Assembly: GCA_934438075.1 (NCBI GenBank)
Contig: CAKSBF010000004.1
Coordinates: forward strand, 62,001 to 126,000
Direction: 5' to 3'
Length of the DNA: 64,000 nt
Source of the DNA: an uncultured Clostridia bacterium
Lineage (GTDB): Bacteria > Bacillota > Clostridia > UBA1381 > UBA9506
The translations under genes were made by a program, and so were the position numbers. The notes beneath the pieces are model-generated. The model was not told where the DNA came from. It worked only from the letters and a program-made list of their open reading frames with translations, and searched no databases. This document shows positions 51,235 through 59,455 of the stretch, piece by piece. Within the stretch, counting starts at the first letter, position 1. Each line of letters starts with the position of its first letter.

Positions 51235-52005
51235 TTGCTGAAATTAATAGTGAGCGATTTAGACGGCACCTTGTTGCCAAAGGGGGAAGAAAGGCTCTGC
51301 TGTGAAGTTTTTGATATGATTGCTCGCGCACAAAAGAGGGGTATCTCGTTTGCAGTGGCGAGCGGCAGGGCGTATTATGAACTGAAAAGATTTTTTCGGG
51401 GTGCGTGCGATGGAGTTTATTATATGGCTTCGGATGGTGCGCTGACAGTCTGCAGAGAAAAAAATCTTTCGACCGCGGAGGTTCCGAAAACATTATTGCG
51501 GCAGACTTTTTCCGCTGTGCAGCGGATGAGGATTCCTGCTGTAGTTTTTACGGGAAAATATTTGTCTTATTATATGTCTTGGGACAAAACGTTTCATCAA
51601 CGTTTTTGTCGGGAACGACATGGTCATATTTTATCAGTGGAGTCGGTAGCGGAAGTGAAAGAACCAATTTTCAAACTTTCATTTTACGGCACACGGGAGA
51701 ATATGCTTTCTGACTTGACACGGCAATTATCCTTGGTATATCAAGATGAAAATTGGATGGATTTTGTGGTTTCCGGCATTCATAAAGGCAAGGCATTGCA
51801 GAATTTATGCAAGGATTTGAAAATTGCTCCGGAGGAAGTGTTAGCATTCGGTGATAATGACAATGATGTTTCCATGCTTGAATGGGCCCCAAATTCATTT
51901 GCAATGACTTACGGGAGCCGTCTGGTGCGTAATGTGGCAAAAATGCAGACAGACAGTGTAGTTCATACAGTGACAGCACTGTTAAACGGTAATCTTAGAA
52001 GTTAA
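51235..52005 (+). CDS. HAD-superfamily Cof-type phosphatase
   Basis: Cytoplasmic Mg-dependent phosphatase of 256 residues, Cof subfamily (cap type C2). Motif I DLDGTLLPKG at 8-17, motif II VASGRA, the Lys of motif III near residue 187 (KGKALQNLCKDL) and motif IV FGDNDNDVSML near residue 202. TTG start behind GGAGGTGAGG. First gene after promoter P1, 51 bases ahead of the glycyl radical enzyme, so co-transcribed. It could dephosphorylate a sugar phosphate that leaves or threatens the compartment pathway; family members are promiscuous, so substrate is unknown. Confidence 0.88.
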   Translation: MLKLIVSDLDGTLLPKGEERLCCEVFDMIARAQKRGISFAVASGRAYYELKRFFRGACDGVYYMASDGALTVCREKNLSTAEVPKTLLRQTFSAVQRMRIPAVVFTGKYLSYYMSWDKTFHQRFCRERHGHILSVESVAEVKEPIFKLSFYGTRENMLSDLTRQLSLVYQDENWMDFVVSGIHKGKALQNLCKDLKIAPEEVLAFGDNDNDVSMLEWAPNSFAMTYGSRLVRNVAKMQTDSVVHTVTALLNGNLRS

Positions 52006-52056
52006 AAATTTTGAGAAATATTATGATGTTAAGAATAAAGATTGAGAGGGATTGCA

Positions 52057-54585
52057 ATGGCGGAATTGAGTAAATTCAAAATAGCAAAAAGAGACCGTAT
52101 ACCAAAGCTGATAGAATATTTATTTGCGTCAAAGCCGCAGATTGAGGCTGACCGTGCAGTGCTTTTAACGGAATCATACCGTGCAACGGAAGATATGCCG
52201 ATGGTAAAGCGCAGGGCTTTGGCTTTTGCGCACATTTTGGAAAATATTCCGGTAGTCATTCGCCCGGATGAGCTAATCGTAGGCAGTTCTACAATTGCAC
52301 CGCGCAGCTGTCAGGTGTTTCCGGAGTTTTCCTTTGAATGGCTGGAGGCGGAATTTGATACAATTGCAACGCGTTCGGCGGATCCGTTTGATATTTCAGA
52401 GGAAACGAAGCGGACGCTGCATGATGTATATCGGTACTGGAAAGGCAAGACCTCGAGCGAGCTGGCAACGTCTTATATGGCGCCTGAGGCACTGCTTGCT
52501 ATTGAACACAACATTTTTACTCCCGGCAACTATTTTTATAACGGAGTAGGACATGTGACTGTTAATTATGGAAAGATTCTTAAAATAGGTTTTAACGGTA
52601 TTATAGCGGAGGCGCAGGCTGCACTTGATAAATGCAGCATTACGGATGCGGATTATTCTTCCAGACATGAATTTTTAGAGGCTGTCATTATCAGTGCAAA
52701 GGCAGCGATTACATATGCAGCGCGATATGCGCAGCTTGCACTTGCAGAGGCTGAAAAGTGTACGGATGCAAGACGGAAGAAGGAGTTGCTGTATATTGCC
52801 CAAAATTGTGTAAAGGTTCCGGCAAACGGCGCAGAGTCATTTTATGAGGCGTGCCAGTCCTTCTGGTTTGTTCAGATGCTTTTACAGGTGGAATCCAGCG
52901 GACATTCCATTTCGCCGGGACGGTTTGACCAGTATATGTATCCTTATTATCGTAAGGATGTTGACAGCGGTGTTTTGTCTCAGGAGGATGCACAGGAACT
53001 TATTGACTGCGTCTGGGTTAAACTGAATGATTTGAACAAGGCGAGAGATGCTGCCTCTGCAGCGGGCTTTGCCGGTTATAGCATGTTCCAGAATCTGATT
53101 GCCGGCGGACAAAACTCAGAGGGCGTTGATGTGACCAATGATTTGTCTTATATGTGTATTGAGGCAAGTATGCATACAGGGCTTCCGCAGCCTTCGCTTT
53201 CTGTTCGTGTGTGGAACGGGGCGCCGCATGATTTTATGATAAAGGCGGCAGAGTTGACGGCAACGGGAATCGGACTTCCGGCCTATTATAATGATGAGGT
53301 AATTATTCCGGCGTTGGTCAGCCGCGGACTTACTTTGGCTGATGCGCGTGACTATAACATTATTGGCTGTGTGGAACCGCAGAAGTCCGGTAAAACCGAT
53401 GGTTGGCATGATGCGGCTTTCTTTAATATGTGCCGTCCTTTGGAACTTGTTTTTTCAAATGGTATGGATCGCGGTACCTTGGTCGGGTTGCAGACAGGCG
53501 ATGTATGCGCGATGCAAACTTTTGATGAATTTTATGATGCGTATAAGAAACAGATGAATTATGCAATCGGCTTGATGGTCAATGCTGATAATGCCATTGA
53601 TATGGCACATGCAGAACGTTGTCCGCTGCCTTTCGAGTCGTCGATGATTGAGGACTGTATCGGTCGCGGTAAGTCAGCACAAGAGGGTGGAGCAGTTTAT
53701 AACTTTACCGGACCTCAGGGCTTTGGTATTGCAAATATGGCGGATTCCTTATATGCAATTAAAACCTTGGTGTATGATGAAAAGAAAATTAGCATGGCGG
53801 ACTTAAAGGAGGCGCTATTACATAATTTCGGCAAAGAATATTCCGAGGAAAAGGCGACCGAATTGACGGAAAAGGTTGTAGGAGAATTAGCAAAACAAGG
53901 AGTTTCTGTAACAAAGGAACAAATTGCGGAAATTTATCGCGGCGTACGCGATATGGGAGGCAATGCGGAGCAACAGGCGAAGTATCAGCAGATTCATGAA
54001 ATGCTGGAGTCCGTACCGAAGTTCGGCAATGACATCGCAGAAGTAGATGCTTTTGCACGTGACGTTGCATATACCTATACCCGTCCGCTGGAAAAATATA
54101 AAAATCCGCGCGGAGGTCAATTTCAGGCAGGCTTATATCCTGTTTCGGCAAATGTACCTTTGGGCGCCCAAACCGGCGCGACGCCGGATGGACGTTATGC
54201 ATACACTCCTGTTGCGGACGGAGTATCTCCTTCGGCAGGACGTGATGTGCATGGTCCTACTGCGGCTGCGAATTCCGTTTCAAAGTTAGATCATTTTATA
54301 GCGTCAAATGGTACGCTGTTTAATATGAAATTTCACCCTTCTGCATTAAAGGGAAGGGCGGGACTGGAAAACTTCACAGCTTTGATTCGTGCCTATTTTG
54401 ATCAGAAGGGCAGCCATATGCAGTTTAACGTAGTTAGCCGCGAAACGCTTCGTGACGCGCAGCTGCATCCGGAAAATTATAAAACGCTGGTAGTCAGAGT
54501 AGCCGGTTACAGTGCCTTGTTTACAACCCTATCACGTTCGCTGCAGGATGACATTATTAATAGAACGGAGCAATCCGGATTTTAA
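52057..54585 (+). CDS. Glycyl radical enzyme, diol-dehydratase-like
   Basis: Oxygen-sensitive radical enzyme of 842 residues that most likely dehydrates a vicinal diol (propane-1,2-diol or glycerol) to an aldehyde inside the microcompartment. The active-site segment is GCVEPQ with Cys438 and Glu440; the radical-bearing Gly817 lies in RVAGYSALF near the C-terminus. The N-terminus starts directly with the catalytic domain (ELSKFKIAKRDRIPKLIEY), without the usual N-terminal encapsulation extension. Instead about 57 residues (596-652, ATELTEKVVGELAKQ and KEQIAEIYRGVRDMG) interrupt the region between LLHNFGKEY and PKFGND; without them the length matches glycerol dehydratase (about 785). ATG at 52057 follows GAGAGGG. 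The activase begins 11 bases after the stop. Confidence 0.92.
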   Translation: MAELSKFKIAKRDRIPKLIEYLFASKPQIEADRAVLLTESYRATEDMPMVKRRALAFAHILENIPVVIRPDELIVGSSTIAPRSCQVFPEFSFEWLEAEFDTIATRSADPFDISEETKRTLHDVYRYWKGKTSSELATSYMAPEALLAIEHNIFTPGNYFYNGVGHVTVNYGKILKIGFNGIIAEAQAALDKCSITDADYSSRHEFLEAVIISAKAAITYAARYAQLALAEAEKCTDARRKKELLYIAQNCVKVPANGAESFYEACQSFWFVQMLLQVESSGHSISPGRFDQYMYPYYRKDVDSGVLSQEDAQELIDCVWVKLNDLNKARDAASAAGFAGYSMFQNLIAGGQNSEGVDVTNDLSYMCIEASMHTGLPQPSLSVRVWNGAPHDFMIKAAELTATGIGLPAYYNDEVIIPALVSRGLTLADARDYNIIGCVEPQKSGKTDGWHDAAFFNMCRPLELVFSNGMDRGTLVGLQTGDVCAMQTFDEFYDAYKKQMNYAIGLMVNADNAIDMAHAERCPLPFESSMIEDCIGRGKSAQEGGAVYNFTGPQGFGIANMADSLYAIKTLVYDEKKISMADLKEALLHNFGKEYSEEKATELTEKVVGELAKQGVSVTKEQIAEIYRGVRDMGGNAEQQAKYQQIHEMLESVPKFGNDIAEVDAFARDVAYTYTRPLEKYKNPRGGQFQAGLYPVSANVPLGAQTGATPDGRYAYTPVADGVSPSAGRDVHGPTAAANSVSKLDHFIASNGTLFNMKFHPSALKGRAGLENFTALIRAYFDQKGSHMQFNVVSRETLRDAQLHPENYKTLVVRVAGYSALFTTLSRSLQDDIINRTEQSGF

Positions 54586-54596
54586 TGGAGGGTAAC

Positions 54597-55388
54597 ATGG
54601 CAACGGATATTATGCAAGTTCGCGGACGTATTTTTGATATACAAAAATATTCCATTCATGACGGCCCGGGCATTCGCACAATTGTGTTTTTAAAAGGGTG
54701 TCGTTTGCGCTGCCGTTGGTGTTGTAATCCGGAATCACAGGAATATCGGATACAGCAGATGACGATGGGTGGAAAAGAGAAGACGGTTGGGCAGGATATC
54801 ACCGTTGGAGAAGTAATGGAAATGGTTTTGAAGGATTTACCCTACTATCGTCGCAGCGGCGGGGGTATGACTTTATCAGGCGGCGAAAGCCTTTGCCAAC
54901 CGGAATTTGCTGCTGCGCTTTTGCAGGCGGCAAAAGAAAATGGATTGAATACAGCACTGGAATCAACTGCTTGTGCGAGCTTTGAGGTAATCGAACGTAT
55001 ATTGCCGTATTTGGATTTATATTTAATGGATATTAAACATATGGATAGCAAGAAGCACGAGGCCTTTACTACGCAGCCGAATGAGCTGATTCTGGAGAAT
55101 GCGAAAAAATTGGCTGTGCAGGCAAAACAGTTAATCATTCGTGTGCCTGTAATCCCGACTTTTAATGATACGGAAGAAGAGATTGCGGCAATTGCCAAAT
55201 TTGCATCAAGCCTTCCGAACGTTGAGCAGCTGCATCTTTTGCCCTATCATCGACTTGGATTGGATAAATATGAAGGATTGGGTAGGGAATATACCCTGAA
55301 AGAAATTGTTCCGCCTGCGGAAGAACATATGCAGCGATTGCTTGAGATAGTAAACAGCTTTGGTCTAAAAGGTCAAATCGGCGGTTAA
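54597..55388 (+). CDS. Glycyl radical enzyme activating enzyme (radical SAM)
   Basis: Radical SAM protein of 263 residues that installs the glycyl radical on the enzyme just upstream. The 4Fe-4S motif is CRLRCRWC (CxxxCxxC), preceded by SIHDGPGIRTIVFLKG; GGGMTLSGGES is the SAM-binding glycine motif. Diol-dehydratase and choline-lyase activases usually carry about 50 extra residues with two further Cys clusters after the SAM cluster; these are absent here, so it is closer in size to PflA. ATG at 54597 follows GGAGGG; an ATG overlapping the GRE stop (54585) is in frame but has no ribosome site. Confidence 0.93.
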   Translation: MATDIMQVRGRIFDIQKYSIHDGPGIRTIVFLKGCRLRCRWCCNPESQEYRIQQMTMGGKEKTVGQDITVGEVMEMVLKDLPYYRRSGGGMTLSGGESLCQPEFAAALLQAAKENGLNTALESTACASFEVIERILPYLDLYLMDIKHMDSKKHEAFTTQPNELILENAKKLAVQAKQLIIRVPVIPTFNDTEEEIAAIAKFASSLPNVEQLHLLPYHRLGLDKYEGLGREYTLKEIVPPAEEHMQRLLEIVNSFGLKGQIGG

Positions 55389-55413
55389 ATTGCCGTATGG
55401 AAAGGATAAGGAA

Positions 55414-55794
55414 ATGTTAGATAATGATAGTTTGCTGATGTTAAAGGATAAAATGCGGATTATTCAGGAAATAGTGCCCGGAAAACAGATTACTATTGCC
55501 CATGTTATCGCAAATCCTGACGAGATTTTATATCAAAAGCTTGGTCTTGATCCTGCTGTGGATTATTCTAAAAGTGCTATCGGGATTGTCACCATGTCAC
55601 CAAGCGAAACGGCGATTATTGCCGGGGACATTGCGATTAAAAGCTCGGGTGTAGAACTTGGTTTTGTTGATCGTTTCAGTGGTACGCTGATTGTGACCGG
55701 TTCGGTTTCTGAGGTAGAGGCTGCATTGCATGCGTTGGTAGATTATGCAAGAGAAAAACTGGGTTTTACTGTTTGTGATATTACAAGGACCTGA
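55414..55794 (+). CDS. EutS/PduU-like microcompartment shell protein (permuted BMC domain)
   Basis: Shell subunit of 126 residues with a circularly permuted BMC fold: the N-terminal QEIVPGKQITIAHVIANPD hairpin forms the beta-barrel lid seen in PduU and EutS, followed by the core SAIGIVTMSPSETAIIAGDI and TLIVTGSVSEVEAALHAL. Hexameric facet protein. ATG at 55414 follows AAGGATAAGG; a TTG 24 bases upstream is less likely. The PduV-like gene starts four bases after its stop, matching the PduU-PduV pairing in pdu operons. Confidence 0.9.
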   Translation: MLDNDSLLMLKDKMRIIQEIVPGKQITIAHVIANPDEILYQKLGLDPAVDYSKSAIGIVTMSPSETAIIAGDIAIKSSGVELGFVDRFSGTLIVTGSVSEVEAALHALVDYAREKLGFTVCDITRT

Positions 55795-55798
55795 CGAT

Positions 55799-56266
55799 AT
55801 GAAAAAGATAATTTTAATTGGCAGAAGCGAGTGTGGTAAAACCAGTTTAACACAGGCGCTTCGTGGCGAAAAGGTTGTTTACAAGAAAACGCAATATGTC
55901 AATTATTTTGATGTGATTATTGATACTCCGGGCGAATATGCAGAAAATCGCTTGCTAGGAGGAGCTCTTGCGCTGTACTCTTACGAGGCGGATGTAGTCG
56001 GCCTTTTATTGAGCGCGATAGAACCGTATTCGCTATATGGTCCGAATATTACCTCGATGGCAAATCGTGAAGTGATAGGGATTGTTACGCAGATTGATCG
56101 AATGAACGCAAGGCCGGAGAGGGCGGAGAGATGGCTAAAACTTGCCGGCTGCAAAACCATTTTTTTTGTCAGTGCAAAAACGGGTGAGGGTATCAGTGAT
56201 ATTTTGGAATATTTAAAAGAAGAAAATGATGTTCTTCCTTGGGAAAAACAGGAAAACAAACTTTAA
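55799..56266 (+). CDS. EutP/PduV-like small GTPase-fold protein
   Basis: Cytoplasmic P-loop protein of 155 residues, associated with the outer face of microcompartments in pdu and eut systems. P-loop GRSECGKTSLTQ at 8-19, DTPGE (G3) near 42, and TQIDRMNA (NKxD-like) near 97. ATG at 55799 directly follows the EutS stop, and the longer frame would only extend backwards into that gene. Acts together with the PduU-type shell protein in known systems; the exact role is unsettled. Confidence 0.9.
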   Translation: MKKIILIGRSECGKTSLTQALRGEKVVYKKTQYVNYFDVIIDTPGEYAENRLLGGALALYSYEADVVGLLLSAIEPYSLYGPNITSMANREVIGIVTQIDRMNARPERAERWLKLAGCKTIFFVSAKTGEGISDILEYLKEENDVLPWEKQENKL

Positions 56267-56322
56267 AAGCAATGAAACAAATAAAAAACAACAAAAAAAC
56301 AGCGAAAACCTAACAAAAAGTA

Positions 56323-56350
56323 TTGACTTTTTGGTTTTATATGATACAAT
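56323..56350 (+). promoter_or_regulatory. Promoter P2 ahead of the aldolase genes
   Basis: TTGACT at 56323-56328 and TACAAT at 56345-56350 with a 16-base spacer, in a 153-base A-rich gap. It allows the aldolase-to-alcohol-dehydrogenase half to be expressed separately from the GRE half. Confidence 0.7.
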
Positions 56351-56419
56351 AGTATATGTAAGGATAGGTTAACAATGACAGCCGCTTTGGCTGATATCTA
56401 AGAAAAAGGAGAAGATAAA

Positions 56420-57229
56420 ATGGTATCTGAGTACGAAATTAAAAAACAAATCTGTGACATCGGTAAAAGAATTTATGACCGCGGCATGGTTGCAGCAAAC
56501 GACGGAAATATCTCTGTTAAAATTTCTGACAATGAATTTCTTTGCACTCCTACCGGTGTAAGCAAAGGTTTTATGACACCGGAATATATTTGTAAGGTTA
56601 ACGCAAAGGGCGAAGTAATTCAGGCAAACGCAGGATTTAAGCCTTCTTCTGAAATCAAGATGCACATGCGTGTATATAAGGAAAGACCGGACGTACAGTC
56701 GGTTGTTCATGCTCACCCGATGTATGGCACCGCTTTTGCAATTGCCGGTATTCCGCTGACACAGCCGATTATGCCGGAAGCAGTTATTGCTTTGGGCTGT
56801 GTTCCGATTGCTGAGTATGGCACACCTTCTACCGAAGAAATACCAAACGCGGTTTCAAAATATCTGCAATATTATGATGCGGTATTGCTGGAAAATCACG
56901 GTGCACTTACATATTCTGATTCCTTGCTTAGCGCATATCATAAAATGGAATCTTTGGAATTTTATGCACAGCTTTTATTCTTATCCAAACAGCTGGGCGG
57001 ACCGAAGGAACTTTCAAAATCTCAGGTTGAGAGACTGTATGAAATTCGCAGACAGTTTGGCTTAAAGGGTAAGCATCCGGCTGATCTTTGTCCGAACGCA
57101 AAGGCAGGTCTCCCGAGCTGTCATTCCTGCGGCGGTGCTTGCCAGTGCGGTGGTACTCCGGCAGCTAATCCGGATGGAGATTTGGTTGCTGAAATTACCC
57201 GTAAGGTTATGGAACAGCTGAATAAATAA
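56420..57229 (+). CDS. Class II aldolase (fuculose/rhamnulose-1-phosphate type) with C-terminal encapsulation helix
   Basis: Zinc aldolase of 269 residues that cleaves a ketose 1-phosphate into dihydroxyacetone phosphate and an aldehyde (L-lactaldehyde if the sugar is fuculose or rhamnulose). Core: AANDGNISVKISDNEFLCTP, SSEIKMHMRVY with the catalytic Glu, VVHAHPMYGTAFA (zinc His pair), ENHGALTY (third His). The catalytic domain ends near 235. A tail follows: Cys-rich linker CHSCGGACQCGG, Pro/Ala, then amphipathic helix GDLVAEITRKVMEQLNK, a typical cargo-encapsulation peptide. First gene after promoter P2, behind AGGAG. Substrate cannot be fixed from sequence; other 1-phosphates such as deoxyribulose 1-phosphate are possible. 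Confidence 0.88.
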   Translation: MVSEYEIKKQICDIGKRIYDRGMVAANDGNISVKISDNEFLCTPTGVSKGFMTPEYICKVNAKGEVIQANAGFKPSSEIKMHMRVYKERPDVQSVVHAHPMYGTAFAIAGIPLTQPIMPEAVIALGCVPIAEYGTPSTEEIPNAVSKYLQYYDAVLLENHGALTYSDSLLSAYHKMESLEFYAQLLFLSKQLGGPKELSKSQVERLYEIRRQFGLKGKHPADLCPNAKAGLPSCHSCGGACQCGGTPAANPDGDLVAEITRKVMEQLNK

Positions 57230-57265
57230 TAGGTTTTATTTTAAAAATTCAGCGGGGTGAGCCTT

Positions 57266-57775
57266 ATGAATGAAAAGGAAATTGCAAACTTGGTAAAGCA
57301 GGCGATTTCCGGTATGTATCCGGAAAAAAAGGATGTCGGCACTTATGAGCTTCGTAACATTACTTTAGATGTTGCGCGTCGTTTGATTCGTTTAGTGGAA
57401 AAAAAGGCGACGGAGATCGGTATTCCGGTTGTCGTTGCAGTCTCAAATGCAGCTGCCCGGTTGGTTGCTGTGGAGTGTATGGATGATTCGTATATTGCCA
57501 GTTTGGACATTGCAACCGGCAAAGCATACACGGTGGTTTCTTTAAAAATGCCGACTACGGAACTGAAAAAATTGTGTCAGCCCGGTGCACCGCTTTATGG
57601 GGTCCAGCAGACCAACGATGGTAAGATTGTTATTTTCGGCGGCGGTGTTCCGCTGTGGTATGATGGGTATCTTATCGGCGGTTTGGGGGTATCCGGAGGC
57701 AGTGAAGAACAGGATACTATGCTTGCGGAGTATGGCGCATCTGTTTTGGAGGAGGCAATTTCGTGCGGAAAATGA
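57266..57775 (+). CDS. GlcG/HbpS/PduO-C-like protein with N-terminal encapsulation helix
   Basis: A 169-residue protein of the GlcG/HbpS family, also the C-terminal domain of PduO; binds haem or cobalamin-like ligands in some relatives, function here unknown. Core: LRNITLDVARRLIRLVEKKA, PVVVAVSNAAARLVAVECMD, GGVPLWYDGYLIGGLGVSGG. The first 20 residues, NEKEIANLVKQAISGMYPE, form an amphipathic helix like an encapsulation peptide, suggesting it is cargo. ATG at 57266 follows GGGGTGA. The stop overlaps an in-frame ATG (57772) of the next gene, whose GTG start (57763) has the better ribosome site. Confidence 0.82.
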   Translation: MNEKEIANLVKQAISGMYPEKKDVGTYELRNITLDVARRLIRLVEKKATEIGIPVVVAVSNAAARLVAVECMDDSYIASLDIATGKAYTVVSLKMPTTELKKLCQPGAPLYGVQQTNDGKIVIFGGGVPLWYDGYLIGGLGVSGGSEEQDTMLAEYGASVLEEAISCGK

Positions 57776-59403
57776 GCAGAAAAAGCAATGTTGTTTTTTT
57801 CAGCAATTTCCAAGGCGCATGTGAGTGCGCGGCTTATGCGAGTGAGATGATTGAAAACACATGGAATCCGGTTGTGTTGGTAAATGATGAAGCAGCGGAT
57901 GAATTGATTTACGAATTGATAGAATGCGGCGGTTATTTGCTTTCTGAAAAACAAAAATCAGAATTATCTCAGAGAGAAAGCACAGCACAGACTCTTAAAC
58001 AGTTTTTTTCAGTCGATGACAACGGTTTTTATATTGCGGACACCCGGTGGGGTCACCCTATTGTTCGTGCGGAAAATAAGCATGAAATTGTCAGTGTGAT
58101 ACGTACGGAAAATCCGCGATGGACAGCTCAAAAGCTGTTTGATGTAAAGCAAATTGAAATAAATGCTACAATGAAATTTTGTAAGAATAGGAGTAGAAAA
58201 ATGGACATTAATTCTGCAAAAATAGAACAGATTGTAAAAGAAGTTCTTGAGGGCATGTCCGGCAACAGCGCGGCAGCTGCACCGAAAGCTTCGGGAAATA
58301 TTCCGAAAACCAGCCGTGCAGCAATGCTGACCTCGCTTGAGCATTATGACATTAAAGAATTTCCGATTCCGGAAATCGGCGATGATGATATACTTGTTAA
58401 GGTCGAGGGCTGCGGTATTTGCGGAACAGACGCTCATGAATTTAAACGCGATCCGTTTAGTTTAATCCCGGTAGTGCTCGGCCATGAAGGTACAGGCGAA
58501 ATTGTAAAAATGGGTAAAAATGTTAAAAAGGACAGTGCCGGAAAGCCGCTTGCTATTGGTGATAAAGTTGTTACCTGTATGATTTTTAAGGATAACCCGG
58601 ATATCACAATGTTTGATTTGAATAAGCAGAACGTTGGTGGTGCTGATGTTTATGGGTTGCTTCCGGATGATGATATTCATCTGAACGGTTGGTTTGCTGA
58701 TTATCTGGTGGTTCGTAAAGGTTCTTCCATTTTTAATGTAAGTGACTTGAGCCTTGACATGAGAATTTTAATAGAACCTTGCGCTGTTTTGATTCACGCA
58801 GTAGAGCGTGCGAAAACAACCGGTATCCTTCGCTTTAACAGCCGTGTTGTTGTTCAGGGCTGCGGACCGATTGGATTAATTTGTATTGCTGTTCTTCGTA
58901 CGATGGGTATTGAAAATATTGTTGCAGTAGATGGTGAGGATAAGCGTCTGGCATTTGCAAAAGAGATGGGCGCCGAAAAATCGGTAAACTTTAAAAATTA
59001 TAAAGGTATCGAGGCTCTGGCAGGCGCTGTTAAAGATGCGTTTGGCGGATATGAAGCAGATTTTGCATTCCAGTGCACCGGTTCACCGATTGCGCACTCT
59101 AATATTTATAAGTTTATCCGCAATGGCGGCGGCTTATGTGAACTTGGTTTCTTCATTAATGGCGGAGATGCAACAATTAATCCGCACTTTGATATTTGTG
59201 CAAAAGAAATTACTACAGTGGGTTCTTGGGTATACACGCTGCGTGATTATGCAACAACATTTGATTTCTTGAAACGCGCAAAAGGAATCGGACTTCCGAT
59301 TGAGAAATTGATTACACACAAATTTCCGCTTTCTCAAATCAATGAGGCACATCAGACTAATCTGAAGATGGAAGGCTTGAAAATAGCAATTATTAATGAG
59401 TAA
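57763..59403 (+). CDS. Zinc-binding alcohol dehydrogenase with encapsulation helix, fused in frame to an unknown N-terminal domain
   Basis: One continuous frame of 546 codons. Residues 1-146 (NVVFFSNFQGACECAAYASE, ADTRWGHPIVRAENKHEIVS) match no family I know; GTG start with GGAGGAGG seven bases ahead. From residue 147 comes an amphipathic helix (INSAKIEQIVKEVLEGM), an Ala/Pro linker, then a medium-chain zinc dehydrogenase: CGICGTDAHEFKRD and LGHEGTGEIV (catalytic zinc), EPCAVLIHAVE, and Rossmann VVVQGCGPIGLICIAV. The four-Cys structural zinc loop is absent. AGGAG seven bases before ATG 58201 makes independent translation of the 400-residue dehydrogenase likely. It may reduce lactaldehyde or oxidise a diol in the compartment. 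Stops lie in the -1 frame at 58182 and 58188, so a single missing base may have joined two genes. Confidence 0.8.
   Translation: MRKMSRKSNVVFFSNFQGACECAAYASEMIENTWNPVVLVNDEAADELIYELIECGGYLLSEKQKSELSQRESTAQTLKQFFSVDDNGFYIADTRWGHPIVRAENKHEIVSVIRTENPRWTAQKLFDVKQIEINATMKFCKNRSRKMDINSAKIEQIVKEVLEGMSGNSAAAAPKASGNIPKTSRAAMLTSLEHYDIKEFPIPEIGDDDILVKVEGCGICGTDAHEFKRDPFSLIPVVLGHEGTGEIVKMGKNVKKDSAGKPLAIGDKVVTCMIFKDNPDITMFDLNKQNVGGADVYGLLPDDDIHLNGWFADYLVVRKGSSIFNVSDLSLDMRILIEPCAVLIHAVERAKTTGILRFNSRVVVQGCGPIGLICIAVLRTMGIENIVAVDGEDKRLAFAKEMGAEKSVNFKNYKGIEALAGAVKDAFGGYEADFAFQCTGSPIAHSNIYKFIRNGGGLCELGFFINGGDATINPHFDICAKEITTVGSWVYTLRDYATTFDFLKRAKGIGLPIEKLITHKFPLSQINEAHQTNLKMEGLKIAIINE
58189..58203 (+). promoter_or_regulatory. 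Internal ribosome site and start codon of the zinc dehydrogenase
   Basis: AGGAG at 58189-58193, seven bases, then ATG at 58201, in frame with the larger ORF. This is as good as any start site in the operon. Confidence 0.75.
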
Positions 59404-59455
59404 GCACTATTTTATTTAAAAATATATTTTTCAAAAATATGAGGAGGACGTTAAC

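Noticed and set aside
58177..58192. Programmed ribosomal frameshift site at the domain junction of the zinc dehydrogenase ORF
   Set aside because: The zero-frame codons AAA TTT TGT do not form a standard slippery heptamer and no pseudoknot is evident; an indel or true fusion is simpler.
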